Assembly (NCBI GenBank): GCA_028710485.1
Contig: JAQTTZ010000003.1
Coordinates: 1 to 64,000 of the forward strand
Reading direction: 5' to 3'
DNA: 64,000 nt
DNA from: Bacteriovorax sp.
Lineage (GTDB): Bacteria > Bdellovibrionota > Bacteriovoracia > Bacteriovoracales > Bacteriovoracaceae
Shown here: piece by piece, positions 36,260 to 46,269 of the stretch
Layout of the letters: each line of letters begins with the position of its first letter
Numbering within the stretch: the stretch's first letter is position 1
Notes under the pieces: model-generated
What the model saw: the letters and a program-made list of their open reading frames with translations, nothing else
What the model was told of the DNA's origin: nothing
Database searches by the model: none
Translations under genes and position numbers: made by a program

Positions 36260-38581
36260 ATGTCACTTGAACAAAGCGCTGTTATTTTTGCCGCCCAAGA
36301 AACAAATATAAATGCGCGATCAGTTTTAAGCGTTCTAAATCTTCTTATCACTGAACAAAGTACCGTCCCATTTGTCGCTCGCTATAGAAAGGAAGTGACT
36401 GGTGGAATGGACGAAGTGCAAATTAGAGCAATCCACGAATCGTATGACAATTATATTGAACGAGAAAAGCGCCGCGAATTCATCCTCGATGCCGTAAAAA
36501 AAATGGAGTTATTGACTCCCGATCTAGAGAAAAAAATTAAGGCAGCAGACACTATCAATCAACTGGAAGATTTATACGCTCCATTTAAGGCTAAAAAGAA
36601 ATCAAAAGGAATGCTCGCGATAGAGGCCGGACTTCAACCATTAGCTGATGTAATTTTAGTAACACCTAAAACTAAACAACAATTAAAAGATGAATATGGC
36701 GATAAATTTAATAATCCCGAGTTGAAAATTACAACTTTTGAAGAGGCCTATGCGGGGGCATTTGATATCATCATTGAAATGATGGCCCATGATCCAGAAA
36801 CCAAAGAAATTCTCCGCAAAGATTATTGGAAAGACGCTGTTGTTAAATCAACCAAGAGAGACAAAGCGGAAGTTGAAGATAAAGATTGGATGAAATACAA
36901 AGATTATTTTGAATTCTCTCAACGTGCGATTGAATTAAAAGATCCAAAAGCGGGACACCGATTCCTGGCGATGCGAAGAGGAATGACCTCTAAAACGCTA
37001 AAAGTAGAAATTGATTTTCCAGAAGAAGGTGCTTTGGGGCTTTTAAAGAAAAGATTTTTCTCTGCTGGAAACCTGGGTTGTTTCAGCGATTTAGAATTAG
37101 CAGCTAAAAAAGCATACCTTAATTATATTCACCCGAGCCTGGACTTAGAAATCAAATCTGAACTTAAAAAAGTTTCAGATGAAACAGCAATAAGCGTTTT
37201 TGGTATCAATTTAAAAAGTCTTTTGCTCCAACCTTATCTTGGACCGAAATCGGTGATAGGAGTTGATCCAGGAGTGCGCACAGGCTGTAAAATTGTCATC
37301 GTTGATAATACCGGGAAATTTTTAGCAGATTGTGTAATCTATCCTCACGAGCCACGGATGCAAGTCCGTGAATCAGCGGCCATTTTAGACGCGATTATTG
37401 AACAATTTAAAGTCGAACATATCGCCATTGGAAGTGGAACATATGGCAGAGAAACTCTGACCTTCATTCAACAAAATGTAAAAAAAGTAAAAGAAGGAAG
37501 TGTAAATGCGACCCTTATTTCTGAAGCGGGAGCTTCTGTTTATTCTGCTTCTGATATTGCCCGCGCAGAATTTCCAGATAAAGACCCGACAGTAAGAGGT
37601 TCAATTTCAATTGCCAGAAGGTTCCAGGACCCTTTGGCAGAATTAGTTAAGATCGATCCAAAATCAATCGGTGTAGGTCAGTATCAACATGATGTAAATC
37701 AAGCGCGTTTAAAAAAATCCCTTGAAGGTGTGGTTGAATCTTGTGTTAACTTTGTTGGCGTTGATTTAAATACCGCTTCTGCTCCTTTGCTGGCCTATGT
37801 CTCAGGAATTGGTCCAACTCTCGCACAAAACGTGATTAAGTATCGCGAGCAAAATGGCGGATTTAAAAATAGAACTGAAATTTTAAAAGTCCCAAGATTT
37901 TCTGCAAAAATATTTGAACAAGCAGCAGGCTTTCTTCGCATTTATAATGGAGAAGAGCCTCTAGATGGAACTTTTATTCACCCTGAGCGCTATGAAGTTC
38001 TTTCAAGCTGGGCAAGAAAAAATGCGACTCAATTAAAAGACTTAATAACAAACAAAGACTTGATCATGAAACTTGAAAAAGACCATGATTTTAAAGCAGA
38101 AGTTGGAGAATTTACTTTTAACGATATTGTGAAATCACTCAAAGCTCCATCTCAAGACCCGCGCACCGAATTTAAATCTTTTGAGTATAGAAAAGATATT
38201 TCTAAGATCCGCGACCTGAAAATTGGTGAATGGTATCCAGGTCTCGTGACCAATATCACTCAATTTGGTGCATTCGTTGATATTGGGATCAAAGAAAATG
38301 GCCTGCTTCACGTTTCTCAAATCTCAGATACTTTTGTTGAAAATGCAATGACTGCCCTTAAAGTTGGCCAGGAAATAAAAGTTCAGGTTCTAGAAATCGA
38401 TTATGACCGCGGTCGAATATCTTTAACTGCTAAAAAAGGCGAGCAAGTAAATCGCTCTAATGCCCAAGCAAGTTCAGCAGGACCGAGACATAATCAGTCT
38501 AAAGCGGTGCAAAGTATTGCCCCTAAAGTGCCTGAGTTAAAAAATAGTGCTTTCGCTGGCCTTAAAAATTTAAAATTATAA
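36260..38581 (+). CDS. tex: Tex-family RNA-binding transcription accessory protein
   Basis: 773 residues with the full Tex layout: N-terminal helical domain, YqgF/RNase-H-like core (IGVDPGVRTGCK), helix-hairpin-helix region (YVSGIGPTLAQNVIKYREQNGG), and a C-terminal S1 domain (GLVTNITQFGAFVDIGIKENGL...VLEIDYDRGRISLT). Tex binds nucleic acids and influences transcription. A short basic, Gln/Ser-rich tail follows. AAGGAG precedes the ATG. The next minus-strand gene ends 3 nt away. Confidence 0.96.
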   Translation: MSLEQSAVIFAAQETNINARSVLSVLNLLITEQSTVPFVARYRKEVTGGMDEVQIRAIHESYDNYIEREKRREFILDAVKKMELLTPDLEKKIKAADTINQLEDLYAPFKAKKKSKGMLAIEAGLQPLADVILVTPKTKQQLKDEYGDKFNNPELKITTFEEAYAGAFDIIIEMMAHDPETKEILRKDYWKDAVVKSTKRDKAEVEDKDWMKYKDYFEFSQRAIELKDPKAGHRFLAMRRGMTSKTLKVEIDFPEEGALGLLKKRFFSAGNLGCFSDLELAAKKAYLNYIHPSLDLEIKSELKKVSDETAISVFGINLKSLLLQPYLGPKSVIGVDPGVRTGCKIVIVDNTGKFLADCVIYPHEPRMQVRESAAILDAIIEQFKVEHIAIGSGTYGRETLTFIQQNVKKVKEGSVNATLISEAGASVYSASDIARAEFPDKDPTVRGSISIARRFQDPLAELVKIDPKSIGVGQYQHDVNQARLKKSLEGVVESCVNFVGVDLNTASAPLLAYVSGIGPTLAQNVIKYREQNGGFKNRTEILKVPRFSAKIFEQAAGFLRIYNGEEPLDGTFIHPERYEVLSSWARKNATQLKDLITNKDLIMKLEKDHDFKAEVGEFTFNDIVKSLKAPSQDPRTEFKSFEYRKDISKIRDLKIGEWYPGLVTNITQFGAFVDIGIKENGLLHVSQISDTFVENAMTALKVGQEIKVQVLEIDYDRGRISLTAKKGEQVNRSNAQASSAGPRHNQSKAVQSIAPKVPELKNSAFAGLKNLKL

Positions 38582-38584
38582 AAA

Positions 38585-39739
38585 TTAGCTAACTGAGCGA
38601 ACATGATCTAATAAATTGTGTTCGCGTTTAAATTGCGAAAGAGCAAACGTTACAAAGATCGATGAAATTATATATGGTACCAGGAATGAAATCACTAACC
38701 CTTTCATCGTGATGAGAATGGGAATTTTGCGATCTACAAATACATCAGGCATAATCTCTGGGGCGTAGTGGTCAAAAAACCAGAGAAAAACCAGACCTGA
38801 CAAGACTCCAGCTATTATTGAAACGAAGCTCATCAAATGCAAAAAGTATTTGGTCGAACGATTTATTTTATCTAATGAAGCCCCTAATATCCAAAAACTT
38901 GCAAGATCCGTTTTAATTTTATTAAAAAAGATTAAAAGTCCAGATGAGATACAAAGAGAAACCAATAAGCTCATCGCCGCAAATAAGAAAATCATCACTG
39001 AGCTTTCAAGATTGAGGGCCCAAACCAGTGTGCTGTTTTCATCTTCCCATGTTTTGAACTGAACCCAATTTGGAAGAATCCCGGCCAATTTTTTAAAATC
39101 AGTTTTTGAATAAATGCGAATGCGGTTTAAATTTTTTGCCTGGATAAGATTTTGAATCAAAGGAAGTCTTACCCATAAATGGCCTACATCAATTTCAGGT
39201 ACGTCGGAATTAAAAGTTTTATCTATCTTTATCGATTGGGCACGAGGAATTTCGCCTAAGAGATCATCTACGTGAGAAGGAGAAATAAGCTGCAGTATTT
39301 CAGGTGGCGCCACTCCAACTTTATAAGCAAGCTCGGTGGGAATCAAGGCTTCAAATTTGTGTTCATTGGCCAAAAACTGAGGCAAAAAACCTTTTTGATC
39401 AATACCGTGGACAGTGACGGGCGCAATATAAGTGAGATAACGAAGTAATAATTCAATTTCATACTCGCGGGTATATGACAGATGCTCTTTGCTAAGAATA
39501 CTCTCTAACTCAATTAGCCGTGGATCAGACTCATTAGTTTTAAAAATAATTGTAGCACGACCTATAACGGCCTTAGAGCGCTCCATCAACTTATTTTGAA
39601 GTCCCCCCATAGTGCTTTGAAGAACAATCAAGGCAAAGGAAGAAATAAATAAACCAACGACTGCTAAAATAAGCAATCGCTGGCGGTTTTTTGCAGAAAT
39701 AATATAGAAGAAAAAATATTTTAGATATGTACTAAACAC
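38585..39739 (-). CDS. LolC/LolE-like ABC transporter permease
   Basis: 384 residues. One N-terminal membrane helix (LLILAVVGLFISSFALIVL), a large periplasmic domain (~230 residues), then three helices in the C-terminal FtsX domain. This is the LolC/LolE (MacB-like) topology for lipoprotein release. No LolD-type ATPase lies next to it, so its ATPase must be encoded elsewhere. It starts 5 nt after the fadJ-like gene, making an odd thiolase / FadJ / permease operon. Confidence 0.8.
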   Translation of the reverse strand: MFSTYLKYFFFYIISAKNRQRLLILAVVGLFISSFALIVLQSTMGGLQNKLMERSKAVIGRATIIFKTNESDPRLIELESILSKEHLSYTREYEIELLLRYLTYIAPVTVHGIDQKGFLPQFLANEHKFEALIPTELAYKVGVAPPEILQLISPSHVDDLLGEIPRAQSIKIDKTFNSDVPEIDVGHLWVRLPLIQNLIQAKNLNRIRIYSKTDFKKLAGILPNWVQFKTWEDENSTLVWALNLESSVMIFLFAAMSLLVSLCISSGLLIFFNKIKTDLASFWILGASLDKINRSTKYFLHLMSFVSIIAGVLSGLVFLWFFDHYAPEIMPDVFVDRKIPILITMKGLVISFLVPYIISSIFVTFALSQFKREHNLLDHVRSVS

Positions 39740-39744
39740 GGATT

Positions 39745-41877
39745 TTAACGGATCGCTTTTTCATAAAAACTTGTTTTATTGGCAACTAATTCCTCTAAGT
39801 AAGTACTAGCGAGGTAGCGTTCTTTATCCACAGTTTCGCTAAAATGTTTTAGGGCCGCTAAAATTTTGTCTAGCCCTTCGCTATCGGCATAGCGAAGGAG
39901 TCCCCCACGAAATGGAGGAAAACCAATTCCAAAAATAAGACCTAAATCCACTTCTTCAGCAGACCTTACAATTCCATCTTTTAAGATCGCAGCTGCTTCA
40001 TTGATCATTGGTAAAAATAAGCGCATTTGCAGGTCTGTTTCGCTCATTTTCTTTTTAGTGGCGGGAAGAAGCGCTTCCACTTCTAGATTAGGACCGATAA
40101 CTTTTCCTTTTTCATCATATAAATAAAACCCTTTGGCCGACTTTTTACCTAAAAATTTCTTCTCAGCAAGGATGCTTGAGAATTTTGAAGGATGAGCACG
40201 TTCTCCCAGGCCTTCATGCATAACTTTTGCAACTTTTACCGCAACATCAATTCCAACTTCATCCAAGAGCCTACAAGGTCCCATTGGCATTCCAAAATTA
40301 AGTGCAGCTTGATCGAGGTCCTTTACAGAAACTCCCTCTTCAATCAGATATCCGGCCTCATTGAGATATGGCATAAGAATTCGGTTCACTAAAAAACCCG
40401 GGCCGTCTTTAACAATCACTGGAGTTTTCTTCACTCGCAAAACCCATTTATAAAGAGCTTCAACTGTTTCCGGATCTACTTTACTATGAACAATAATTTC
40501 AACTAAAGGCATTAGATGTACTGGATTAAAAAAGTGAAGTCCGGCAAAGCGACCTGGATATTCCAAGGCCTTCGACATTTCTTCAATAGAGAGAGAAGAA
40601 GTATTACTGGTTAGAAGACAATCCTGATGAACATTTTTTTCAACTTCAGAAAAAACTTTTTTCTTCACATCCATGATTTCAACTACAGCTTCAATGACTA
40701 GATCAACTTTTTTAAATCCACTATAGTCAAGTTGAGCGGTGATTGAACGCTGCTTTCTTTCAAATTCATCAGGTGAAATTTTCTTTCTCTTTAAGGCCCC
40801 TGCAAAATTTTGTGAGGATTGCTTTAATCCTAAGTTAAGAGCGTCTACCGTTAGATCCTTCATGATTGGATGCATTCCAGCGTCGGCCATAAGCCATGCA
40901 ATCCCACCACCCATTGTTCCGGCACCAAGCGCCGCTCCACGATCTAATACAGGAAGTGGCTTAGTGGATTTTGGACCATTGTATTTTTTTACAGATTCAG
41001 ACATGAAAAAGATATGTTGAAGATTTTTACTTTGTTCACTGATTGCCAGTTCACCAAAAGCTTGAGCCTCAGCGGCCAGATAGCTAGTTCGTCCTTTCAT
41101 CATTCCAGAGTCCATGACATCTAAAATTTTGAGAGGGGCCTGATAAAATCCATTTGTTTTTTTTAAAACACTTTCACGAACTTTTTGAAATATAATTTTT
41201 CTGGTTACAAAATTTTCTGTGGCCAATTCTTTGAGGGATTCTTTTAATGTATGGTGGGATTCTTTTTTATTAAAGAATTTGGGTGCCATTGAAAGAAGAT
41301 TTTCACGATGGTAAACTTCCGTTACAAGGCCCAATCTTTTTGCCTTATCAGCACGCAATGTTTTCCCGGTAAGAATCATATCTAGAGCATTTGGAAGTCC
41401 AATTTTTCTTGGCAAGCGGTATGTACCACCAAACCCCGGAATAATTCCAAGCTTAACTTCAGGCAGCCCCAAAGAAGTCTTGGAAGAATTTGAAGCGATG
41501 ATTGTATTACAAGCAAGACTTAATTCAAGACCGCCTCCAAGACAAATACCATCAACACAAGCGACAGTTGGAATGCTTAGGTCTTCAATGCGGTTGTACA
41601 GATTCTGGCCTTGTTCTGATTTATCAGCGGCCTCTGCTTCTGTGACTAACGAAGAAATCAGGTTAATATCGGCACCGGCAAGAAAACAATTTTCAATATG
41701 CGAAAAGAAAATAGCTCCGATCAATTCATTGGACTTGGTGTGAAGCTCTTCTACAATGCTGGCGAGTTCATTCATTGTTTCAATGTCTAGAGCAGTCATA
41801 CTTTTAGTGCTGTTGTATCCAAAACCAATATAGGCAGTTTTGTCTTTAATTTCTAAGCTGATCTTTTTGTAAATCAT
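39745..41877 (-). CDS. fadJ: Multifunctional beta-oxidation enzyme (enoyl-CoA hydratase / 3-hydroxyacyl-CoA dehydrogenase)
   Basis: 710 residues, two-domain FadB/FadJ architecture. The hydratase part has GICLGGGLELSLAC and LPEVKLGIIPGFGGTYRLP with both catalytic Glu. The dehydrogenase part has the NAD motif GAGTMGGGIAWLMAD and the GLHFFNPVHLMPLVE signature. It catalyses hydration and oxidation of enoyl-CoA in fatty-acid degradation. Length and neighbours (31 nt after the thiolase) fit the FadIJ pair. Confidence 0.95.
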   Translation of the reverse strand: MIYKKISLEIKDKTAYIGFGYNSTKSMTALDIETMNELASIVEELHTKSNELIGAIFFSHIENCFLAGADINLISSLVTEAEAADKSEQGQNLYNRIEDLSIPTVACVDGICLGGGLELSLACNTIIASNSSKTSLGLPEVKLGIIPGFGGTYRLPRKIGLPNALDMILTGKTLRADKAKRLGLVTEVYHRENLLSMAPKFFNKKESHHTLKESLKELATENFVTRKIIFQKVRESVLKKTNGFYQAPLKILDVMDSGMMKGRTSYLAAEAQAFGELAISEQSKNLQHIFFMSESVKKYNGPKSTKPLPVLDRGAALGAGTMGGGIAWLMADAGMHPIMKDLTVDALNLGLKQSSQNFAGALKRKKISPDEFERKQRSITAQLDYSGFKKVDLVIEAVVEIMDVKKKVFSEVEKNVHQDCLLTSNTSSLSIEEMSKALEYPGRFAGLHFFNPVHLMPLVEIIVHSKVDPETVEALYKWVLRVKKTPVIVKDGPGFLVNRILMPYLNEAGYLIEEGVSVKDLDQAALNFGMPMGPCRLLDEVGIDVAVKVAKVMHEGLGERAHPSKFSSILAEKKFLGKKSAKGFYLYDEKGKVIGPNLEVEALLPATKKKMSETDLQMRLFLPMINEAAAILKDGIVRSAEEVDLGLIFGIGFPPFRGGLLRYADSEGLDKILAALKHFSETVDKERYLASTYLEELVANKTSFYEKAIR

Positions 41878-41908
41878 ATATCTCTCTCTTGATATTTATT
41901 TTAATAAA

Positions 41909-43204
41909 TTAACGAATTAGGTTCTCGATAATGACAGCTCCACCTTGTCCACCACCGATACATAAAGAAGCAAGACCATAACGCCCATTTCTTCTTCTTA
42001 ATTCATGCATAAGAGTAACAATTAAACGAGATCCTGTTGAACCCACAGGGTGACCAAGAGCGATTGCTCCGCCGTTAACGTTCACTTTACTCCAATCCAA
42101 CTCTCCCCACGCGCGGTCAACATTGAATTTAGCAGCAACCGCTTTATCTTTTAAGCCAATAGAGACTGCAAGTATTTGAGCAGCAAAGGCTTCGTTCAAT
42201 TCAAGCAGATCAAAGTCCGAAAGAGTTAGACCAGTGCGCTTCATAACTCCGTCCATAGCAAGAAGTGGCCCCATTCCCATTCTCTCAGGCTCTAAACCGT
42301 GAAAGTGATAATCAGTTAATTTGGCCATAGGCTTTAGGTTATATTTTTTTACAGCGTCTTCAGAAACAAATAAGAGTGCCGATCCACCATCAGTGAGCGG
42401 ACAACTATTTCCAACAGTAACTGTTCCAGATTTTTTATCGAAATATGGCCTCATTTTAGCCAGGCCTTCAACCGTAGAATTTTCTCTAGGCCCAACATCA
42501 TTGATTAAAAGCTTGTTCAAATTTCCACCGATCGTGATCGGAAGAATTTCATCTTTAAATCTTCCTTCCTTGATTGCAGCGACGGCCTTCATGTGAGAAT
42601 TATTGGCATATGCATCCTGCATTTCGCGAGTGATTTTAAGTTCTCGAGCAAGTAGATCAGCAGTTTGTCCCATATTCAAACCACAAAATGGATCAGTAAG
42701 CCCTTGTTCAACTGCTACAATTGGAGTGAGATAATTTGGTCTGAATGCAGTTAGCGCTGAAAGTTTTTCGCCAAGCGATTTTGCTTTCATCAGTTTGGCA
42801 AACAGAGCAGTCATTTCTTTGTTGTAAATCAAAGGCATTTGCGACATGCATTCCACACCACCAGCAACGATAATGTCACTGCGGCCGCTGGCAATTTTAA
42901 TAAAGGCCTGAGACGCGGCTTCCATTCCTGAAGCGCAATTCCTATGAACTGAGTAAGCGGAAGTTTTTTTATGCAGACCTGCTTCAAGGGCAATGACTCT
43001 CGCGACGTTTGGATATTTGGCAGGAGCTCCAGTGTTTCCAAAAATAACTTCATCCACCATATCAGTGGGAATTTCAGTATTATCAATTAAATGTTTTACG
43101 AGATAGGCCCCTAAATATGGTGCTTGAACATCTTTAAGATCTAGACCTGATTTTGCCTGCGGGGTTCTTTTTCCATCAACAATATAGACGTCTCTCAATG
43201 ACAT
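41909..43204 (-). CDS. fadI: Acetyl-CoA acyltransferase (thiolase), FadI-type
   Basis: 431 residues of the thiolase family. Nucleophilic Cys in [12 protein letters not shown], His in [17 protein letters not shown], and the second Cys in [12 protein letters not shown]. Longer than housekeeping acetyl-CoA acetyltransferases (~393 aa), in the range of trifunctional-type thiolases. It cleaves 3-ketoacyl-CoA with CoA in the last step of beta-oxidation. First gene of the operon with the FadJ-like enzyme. Confidence 0.94.
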   Translation of the reverse strand: MSLRDVYIVDGKRTPQAKSGLDLKDVQAPYLGAYLVKHLIDNTEIPTDMVDEVIFGNTGAPAKYPNVARVIALEAGLHKKTSAYSVHRNCASGMEAASQAFIKIASGRSDIIVAGGVECMSQMPLIYNKEMTALFAKLMKAKSLGEKLSALTAFRPNYLTPIVAVEQGLTDPFCGLNMGQTADLLARELKITREMQDAYANNSHMKAVAAIKEGRFKDEILPITIGGNLNKLLINDVGPRENSTVEGLAKMRPYFDKKSGTVTVGNSCPLTDGGSALLFVSEDAVKKYNLKPMAKLTDYHFHGLEPERMGMGPLLAMDGVMKRTGLTLSDFDLLELNEAFAAQILAVSIGLKDKAVAAKFNVDRAWGELDWSKVNVNGGAIALGHPVGSTGSRLIVTLMHELRRRNGRYGLASLCIGGGQGGAVIIENLIR

Positions 43205-43337
43205 AATTCTTCTCCATGATTTTTAGGATTATCAATTTTATATAAGATAAATTCTAAGGGAAGTTGAGCATTAAAGAAAGGATGGAATATTTTAAGAGCG
43301 AGGAATTAAAAGAAATTGAACAAAAATAATAATTGAC

Positions 43338-43368
43338 AAAAAAAAACGGACATCGTAGCGATGCCCGT
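43338..43368 (-). terminator. Intrinsic terminator of the outer-membrane protein gene
   Basis: Minus strand: ACGGGCATCG CTA CGATGTCCGT then nine T. The 10-bp stem has one G-U wobble and a 3-nt loop. On the plus strand the wobble becomes an A-C mismatch, so the signal is directional. Confidence 0.9.
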
Positions 43369-43396
43369 TTGTTAGTTTTTTGTTAAGAGTAACAGC

Positions 43397-44491
43397 TTAA
43401 AATTTTACGACTAACCCAGCTTGGATCGCAGTAATGTCCGAATCTTCCATCGACTTAGTAATGTTTTGAAGTCTTCCTTGGTCTGGGTTGCTGTTTGTTG
43501 TGTCAGCATTACTTGAAATCCCGGAAGAAAGAGTCTTTGTATAAGAAAGATCAATATTAAGGCCAACAGTTGCATTGAAATCAATTTCCGCACCTAACTT
43601 CGCAGTTGCTCCCATTGCTGTTGAAGAATAACCTTCGTTACCAAAGTTACCGCCATTATTATTATAGCTATATCCATTTCCATTATCGTCATATTTTAAA
43701 TTAGAACGGTTATAGCTTAACGCTGCACCCACAAATGGTTTAATTCTAGATTCTTCAATTAAAAAGTACTTCGAGTTCGCTTCGATCGTCACTTTACTTG
43801 AAGACATCTTTCTACCGATATAATTAACAGGTAAAACACTTCCGCTAGGTAAGTAAGTATTTGCCACATCAGTAATGTCGAGAGATGTGTATCCAACCCC
43901 AAGACCAACACTTAATTGAGGAAGAACCATTGTCTCAAGGTTTACACCGATATTAAGTTTTGATTCGAAATCAACTTTATCACCCTTAATAGACTGAGCA
44001 CCTAGGTAAGGAATAACTTTTGATTTCTTAACTTCAGGAAGTTTTTCTTCTTTTACTTCAATAATCTTCGTTTCAATCACAGGCACAGGTGCGGCCACGA
44101 CTATCGGTTGAGGAGCAACAGGTGCTGCTTGAACCACTTGAACTTTATCTTCATTAAGATTATTCAAACTTTTTCCAAAAGCATCTTGAAGTTTATTAGT
44201 AAGTGCAATTTCTTGTTTTACACGAATATCTTCAATTTTCTTTTCAACCATTATTTTATTTCTTTCTTCCAGTTTCTCTCTTCTTTGACGAAGTCTCTCT
44301 GATGGAGAAAGTTTTCCTTCAAGGTTGATATCATCCATTTGAAGTGAATCATCTCCACTTAATGAATCATTGGCCTCATCAAGCATATCGTCTTGAGCAA
44401 TGACTGAACCTGTGTGAATTCCAGCAATCAATGCTGATGCTAAAAATAAACTCATGAAAGTTGATCTTCTGTTTTCTTTAGTAAGTTTCAT
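43397..44491 (-). CDS. Outer-membrane beta-barrel protein with N-terminal coiled coil
   Basis: 364 residues from the ATG at 44491, which has AGGAG 5 nt upstream; the track start at 44533 adds a non-signal leader. A signal peptide ends near SVIAQ. A charged helical region (SERLRQRREKLEERNKIMVEKK) probably forms a coiled coil. A Pro/Val-rich linker (APVAPQPIVVAAPVPV) leads to an ~180-residue barrel with alternating aromatic strands and a C-terminal Phe (GLVVKF), the outer-membrane insertion signature. The barrel resembles OmpA/OmpW-like 8-stranded proteins. Function unknown; the coiled coil may reach peptidoglycan. Confidence 0.8.
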   Translation of the reverse strand: MKLTKENRRSTFMSLFLASALIAGIHTGSVIAQDDMLDEANDSLSGDDSLQMDDINLEGKLSPSERLRQRREKLEERNKIMVEKKIEDIRVKQEIALTNKLQDAFGKSLNNLNEDKVQVVQAAPVAPQPIVVAAPVPVIETKIIEVKEEKLPEVKKSKVIPYLGAQSIKGDKVDFESKLNIGVNLETMVLPQLSVGLGVGYTSLDITDVANTYLPSGSVLPVNYIGRKMSSSKVTIEANSKYFLIEESRIKPFVGAALSYNRSNLKYDDNGNGYSYNNNGGNFGNEGYSSTAMGATAKLGAEIDFNATVGLNIDLSYTKTLSSGISSNADTTNSNPDQGRLQNITKSMEDSDITAIQAGLVVKF

Positions 44492-44644
44492 AACTTCTCC
44501 TTGGGGGCAAAAAAGCTGGTGAGTTTCAGTCACGGCCCTGATGATTTAATTCCAATTCGTATTCTCCCAGTTATATCAGACTGAGAATTATTCACATCAT
44601 GTTTTGACGTGCTGTGTAGATTTTACAAATAGGATTTAAATAAT

Positions 44645-44896
44645 CTATTTTTTGAAGGGGTAGTACTGGAATTTCTTCTCAGTGCCGTGGGGCTCAATAA
44701 TGCTGTTGATTTTACAGAGTAATGTCTTAGCAAATGCTGGCTTGCTGCATTTGGTAGCATCCCCTAAGTACTTGGTTCTTATATAACCCAAAATGGACGT
44801 TATAATACTCACCATCACCAAAAGCATCAGGAGATACTCGAGAACGGTTTGTCCTTTTTGGCAGTTAACGGCCTGTCTCAAAGGGACTCTCTCCAT
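44645..44896 (-). CDS. Flp-type pilin-like small protein
   Basis: 83 residues. A basic leader ends KG and is followed by QTVLEYLLMLLVMVSIITSI: a prepilin-peptidase site (G|QTVLE with Glu at +5) and the hydrophobic pilin helix, as in Flp/Tad or pseudopilin proteins. The C-terminal part has two Cys (TKCSK, LLCKI) that could pair. Its start overlaps the upstream gene by 19 nt. No tad export genes are nearby. Confidence 0.72.
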   Translation of the reverse strand: MERVPLRQAVNCQKGQTVLEYLLMLLVMVSIITSILGYIRTKYLGDATKCSKPAFAKTLLCKINSIIEPHGTEKKFQYYPFKK

Positions 44897-46269
44897 TTTT
44901 TAATCTCAATTAATGAGGAAAAAGTACCTAGCGCATCTTCATTATAAGGACCGAAATAAAGCACATTTTTTAGGCGGGAAAATATAAGGGGTGCAGTGCC
45001 TTCTAAAACTTCTACTAATTTCATTCCCAGGGAAGCTTCAATTCTTTTATAGGCCAAATAATCCTTATCCTCTATAAAAACATCGAGAGTAAACTTCATT
45101 TCAACGCTTTCAATTTCAAATTCATACTCAGGAAAGAGATAGGCTAAATCATCTTTTAAAAGATTGATTACTCGCTCCTTTATGAAATCGATCTTTGTCC
45201 CTTCCCGCTTTGCCATAATAATATTAAAGACTGCGCTGTTATCGCCAAAATATACTTCCCAGAAAGGCCGGTCGGTTCCAATTTTCATTGGAGAAGAAAA
45301 GATCACTTTTTTATCTTTTAAAAGATTGGGCAAAGAATTTTTAAAACGAAGAGATACGTTCAAGCAATTATAAGACGAGGTAGAAGTTTTTAGACGAATA
45401 GGAAGACCTACGGGATAGCCACCTATAAAGGCCATTTTTTTGGGCTTAATAATTCCTTCAAAACTTTCCAGTTCAAAACTCTTCACTAGCCCACTTTGAA
45501 ATTTAAGATCGGCCAGGTTTAATTTTTTAAACTCTCCTCCGGCCGATTGATGAACTTCCAGCAGATCGCGAATCAGTCTTTCGTGGTCCAATTTAAAATA
45601 GGGAGAGATGAGAGAAAAAAAGAGATGCATGATCTCAGAGCGGCTACCGGTACTAGATAACCTATTTTGAAAAAAACCTCTGGTCATGAAAATAAGAGCA
45701 TTAAATTCAGAACGGTCAACTTCAGTCATATTATCTTTATGAGCAAAATGAGAAAAGAAATGCTGAAAATGATACTGAAGCTCGGAGGGGATAGACGTCT
45801 CAAAGAGCTTCGATACTTTTGATGAGTTTTTTTCCTGGAATATAGCACTCGTCACTTTAGAGCAAAAATCATTATAGTTAGTATTAAAATCCATTACATC
45901 ATTTTGTAATGAAAGAGAGCCTGACTTTTCATTCATAAAGAGTTGAGGAAATTTTCTGCAAAGTTCGCGGTAATTCCTGGCCGGTGTATCGCCCAGAACA
46001 ATTTGCTTTTTTCCCACATAAAAATAAATGGATTGAGGAGAGAGGTAGTTATCTATATTTTTAAGAGGAGATAAATCGCCTAGTTCTCCCCATATTCGCA
46101 AAAATTCCACGTCTAAAAAGGTGAGCGAGTTAGTAAAAAAATCACCATAATTAAATCGATCATCGTCGAGCACTAATACTTTCTTGCCTCTATTAAGAAG
46201 ACCAATAGACAGCAAAAAAGTAATGAAATTATGTCCCACTAAAGCGTAATCAATATTTTTATTCAGCAT
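44878..46269 (-). CDS. Rossmann-fold (FAD/NAD-binding) protein, unknown
   Basis: 463 residues. The N-terminus YALVGHNFITFLLSIGLLNRGKKVLVLDDD looks like a dinucleotide-binding beta-alpha-beta with an altered glycine motif (VGHNF instead of GxGxxG), ending in the acidic residues expected for FAD or NAD. The rest resembles no enzyme I recognise; some features recall protoporphyrinogen-oxidase or amine-oxidase-like flavoproteins. It lies between the KDO-transferase-like gene and the pilin gene, overlapping both by 7 and 19 nt. Confidence 0.6.
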   Translation of the reverse strand: MLNKNIDYALVGHNFITFLLSIGLLNRGKKVLVLDDDRFNYGDFFTNSLTFLDVEFLRIWGELGDLSPLKNIDNYLSPQSIYFYVGKKQIVLGDTPARNYRELCRKFPQLFMNEKSGSLSLQNDVMDFNTNYNDFCSKVTSAIFQEKNSSKVSKLFETSIPSELQYHFQHFFSHFAHKDNMTEVDRSEFNALIFMTRGFFQNRLSSTGSRSEIMHLFFSLISPYFKLDHERLIRDLLEVHQSAGGEFKKLNLADLKFQSGLVKSFELESFEGIIKPKKMAFIGGYPVGLPIRLKTSTSSYNCLNVSLRFKNSLPNLLKDKKVIFSSPMKIGTDRPFWEVYFGDNSAVFNIIMAKREGTKIDFIKERVINLLKDDLAYLFPEYEFEIESVEMKFTLDVFIEDKDYLAYKRIEASLGMKLVEVLEGTAPLIFSRLKNVLYFGPYNEDALGTFSSLIEIKKWRESL

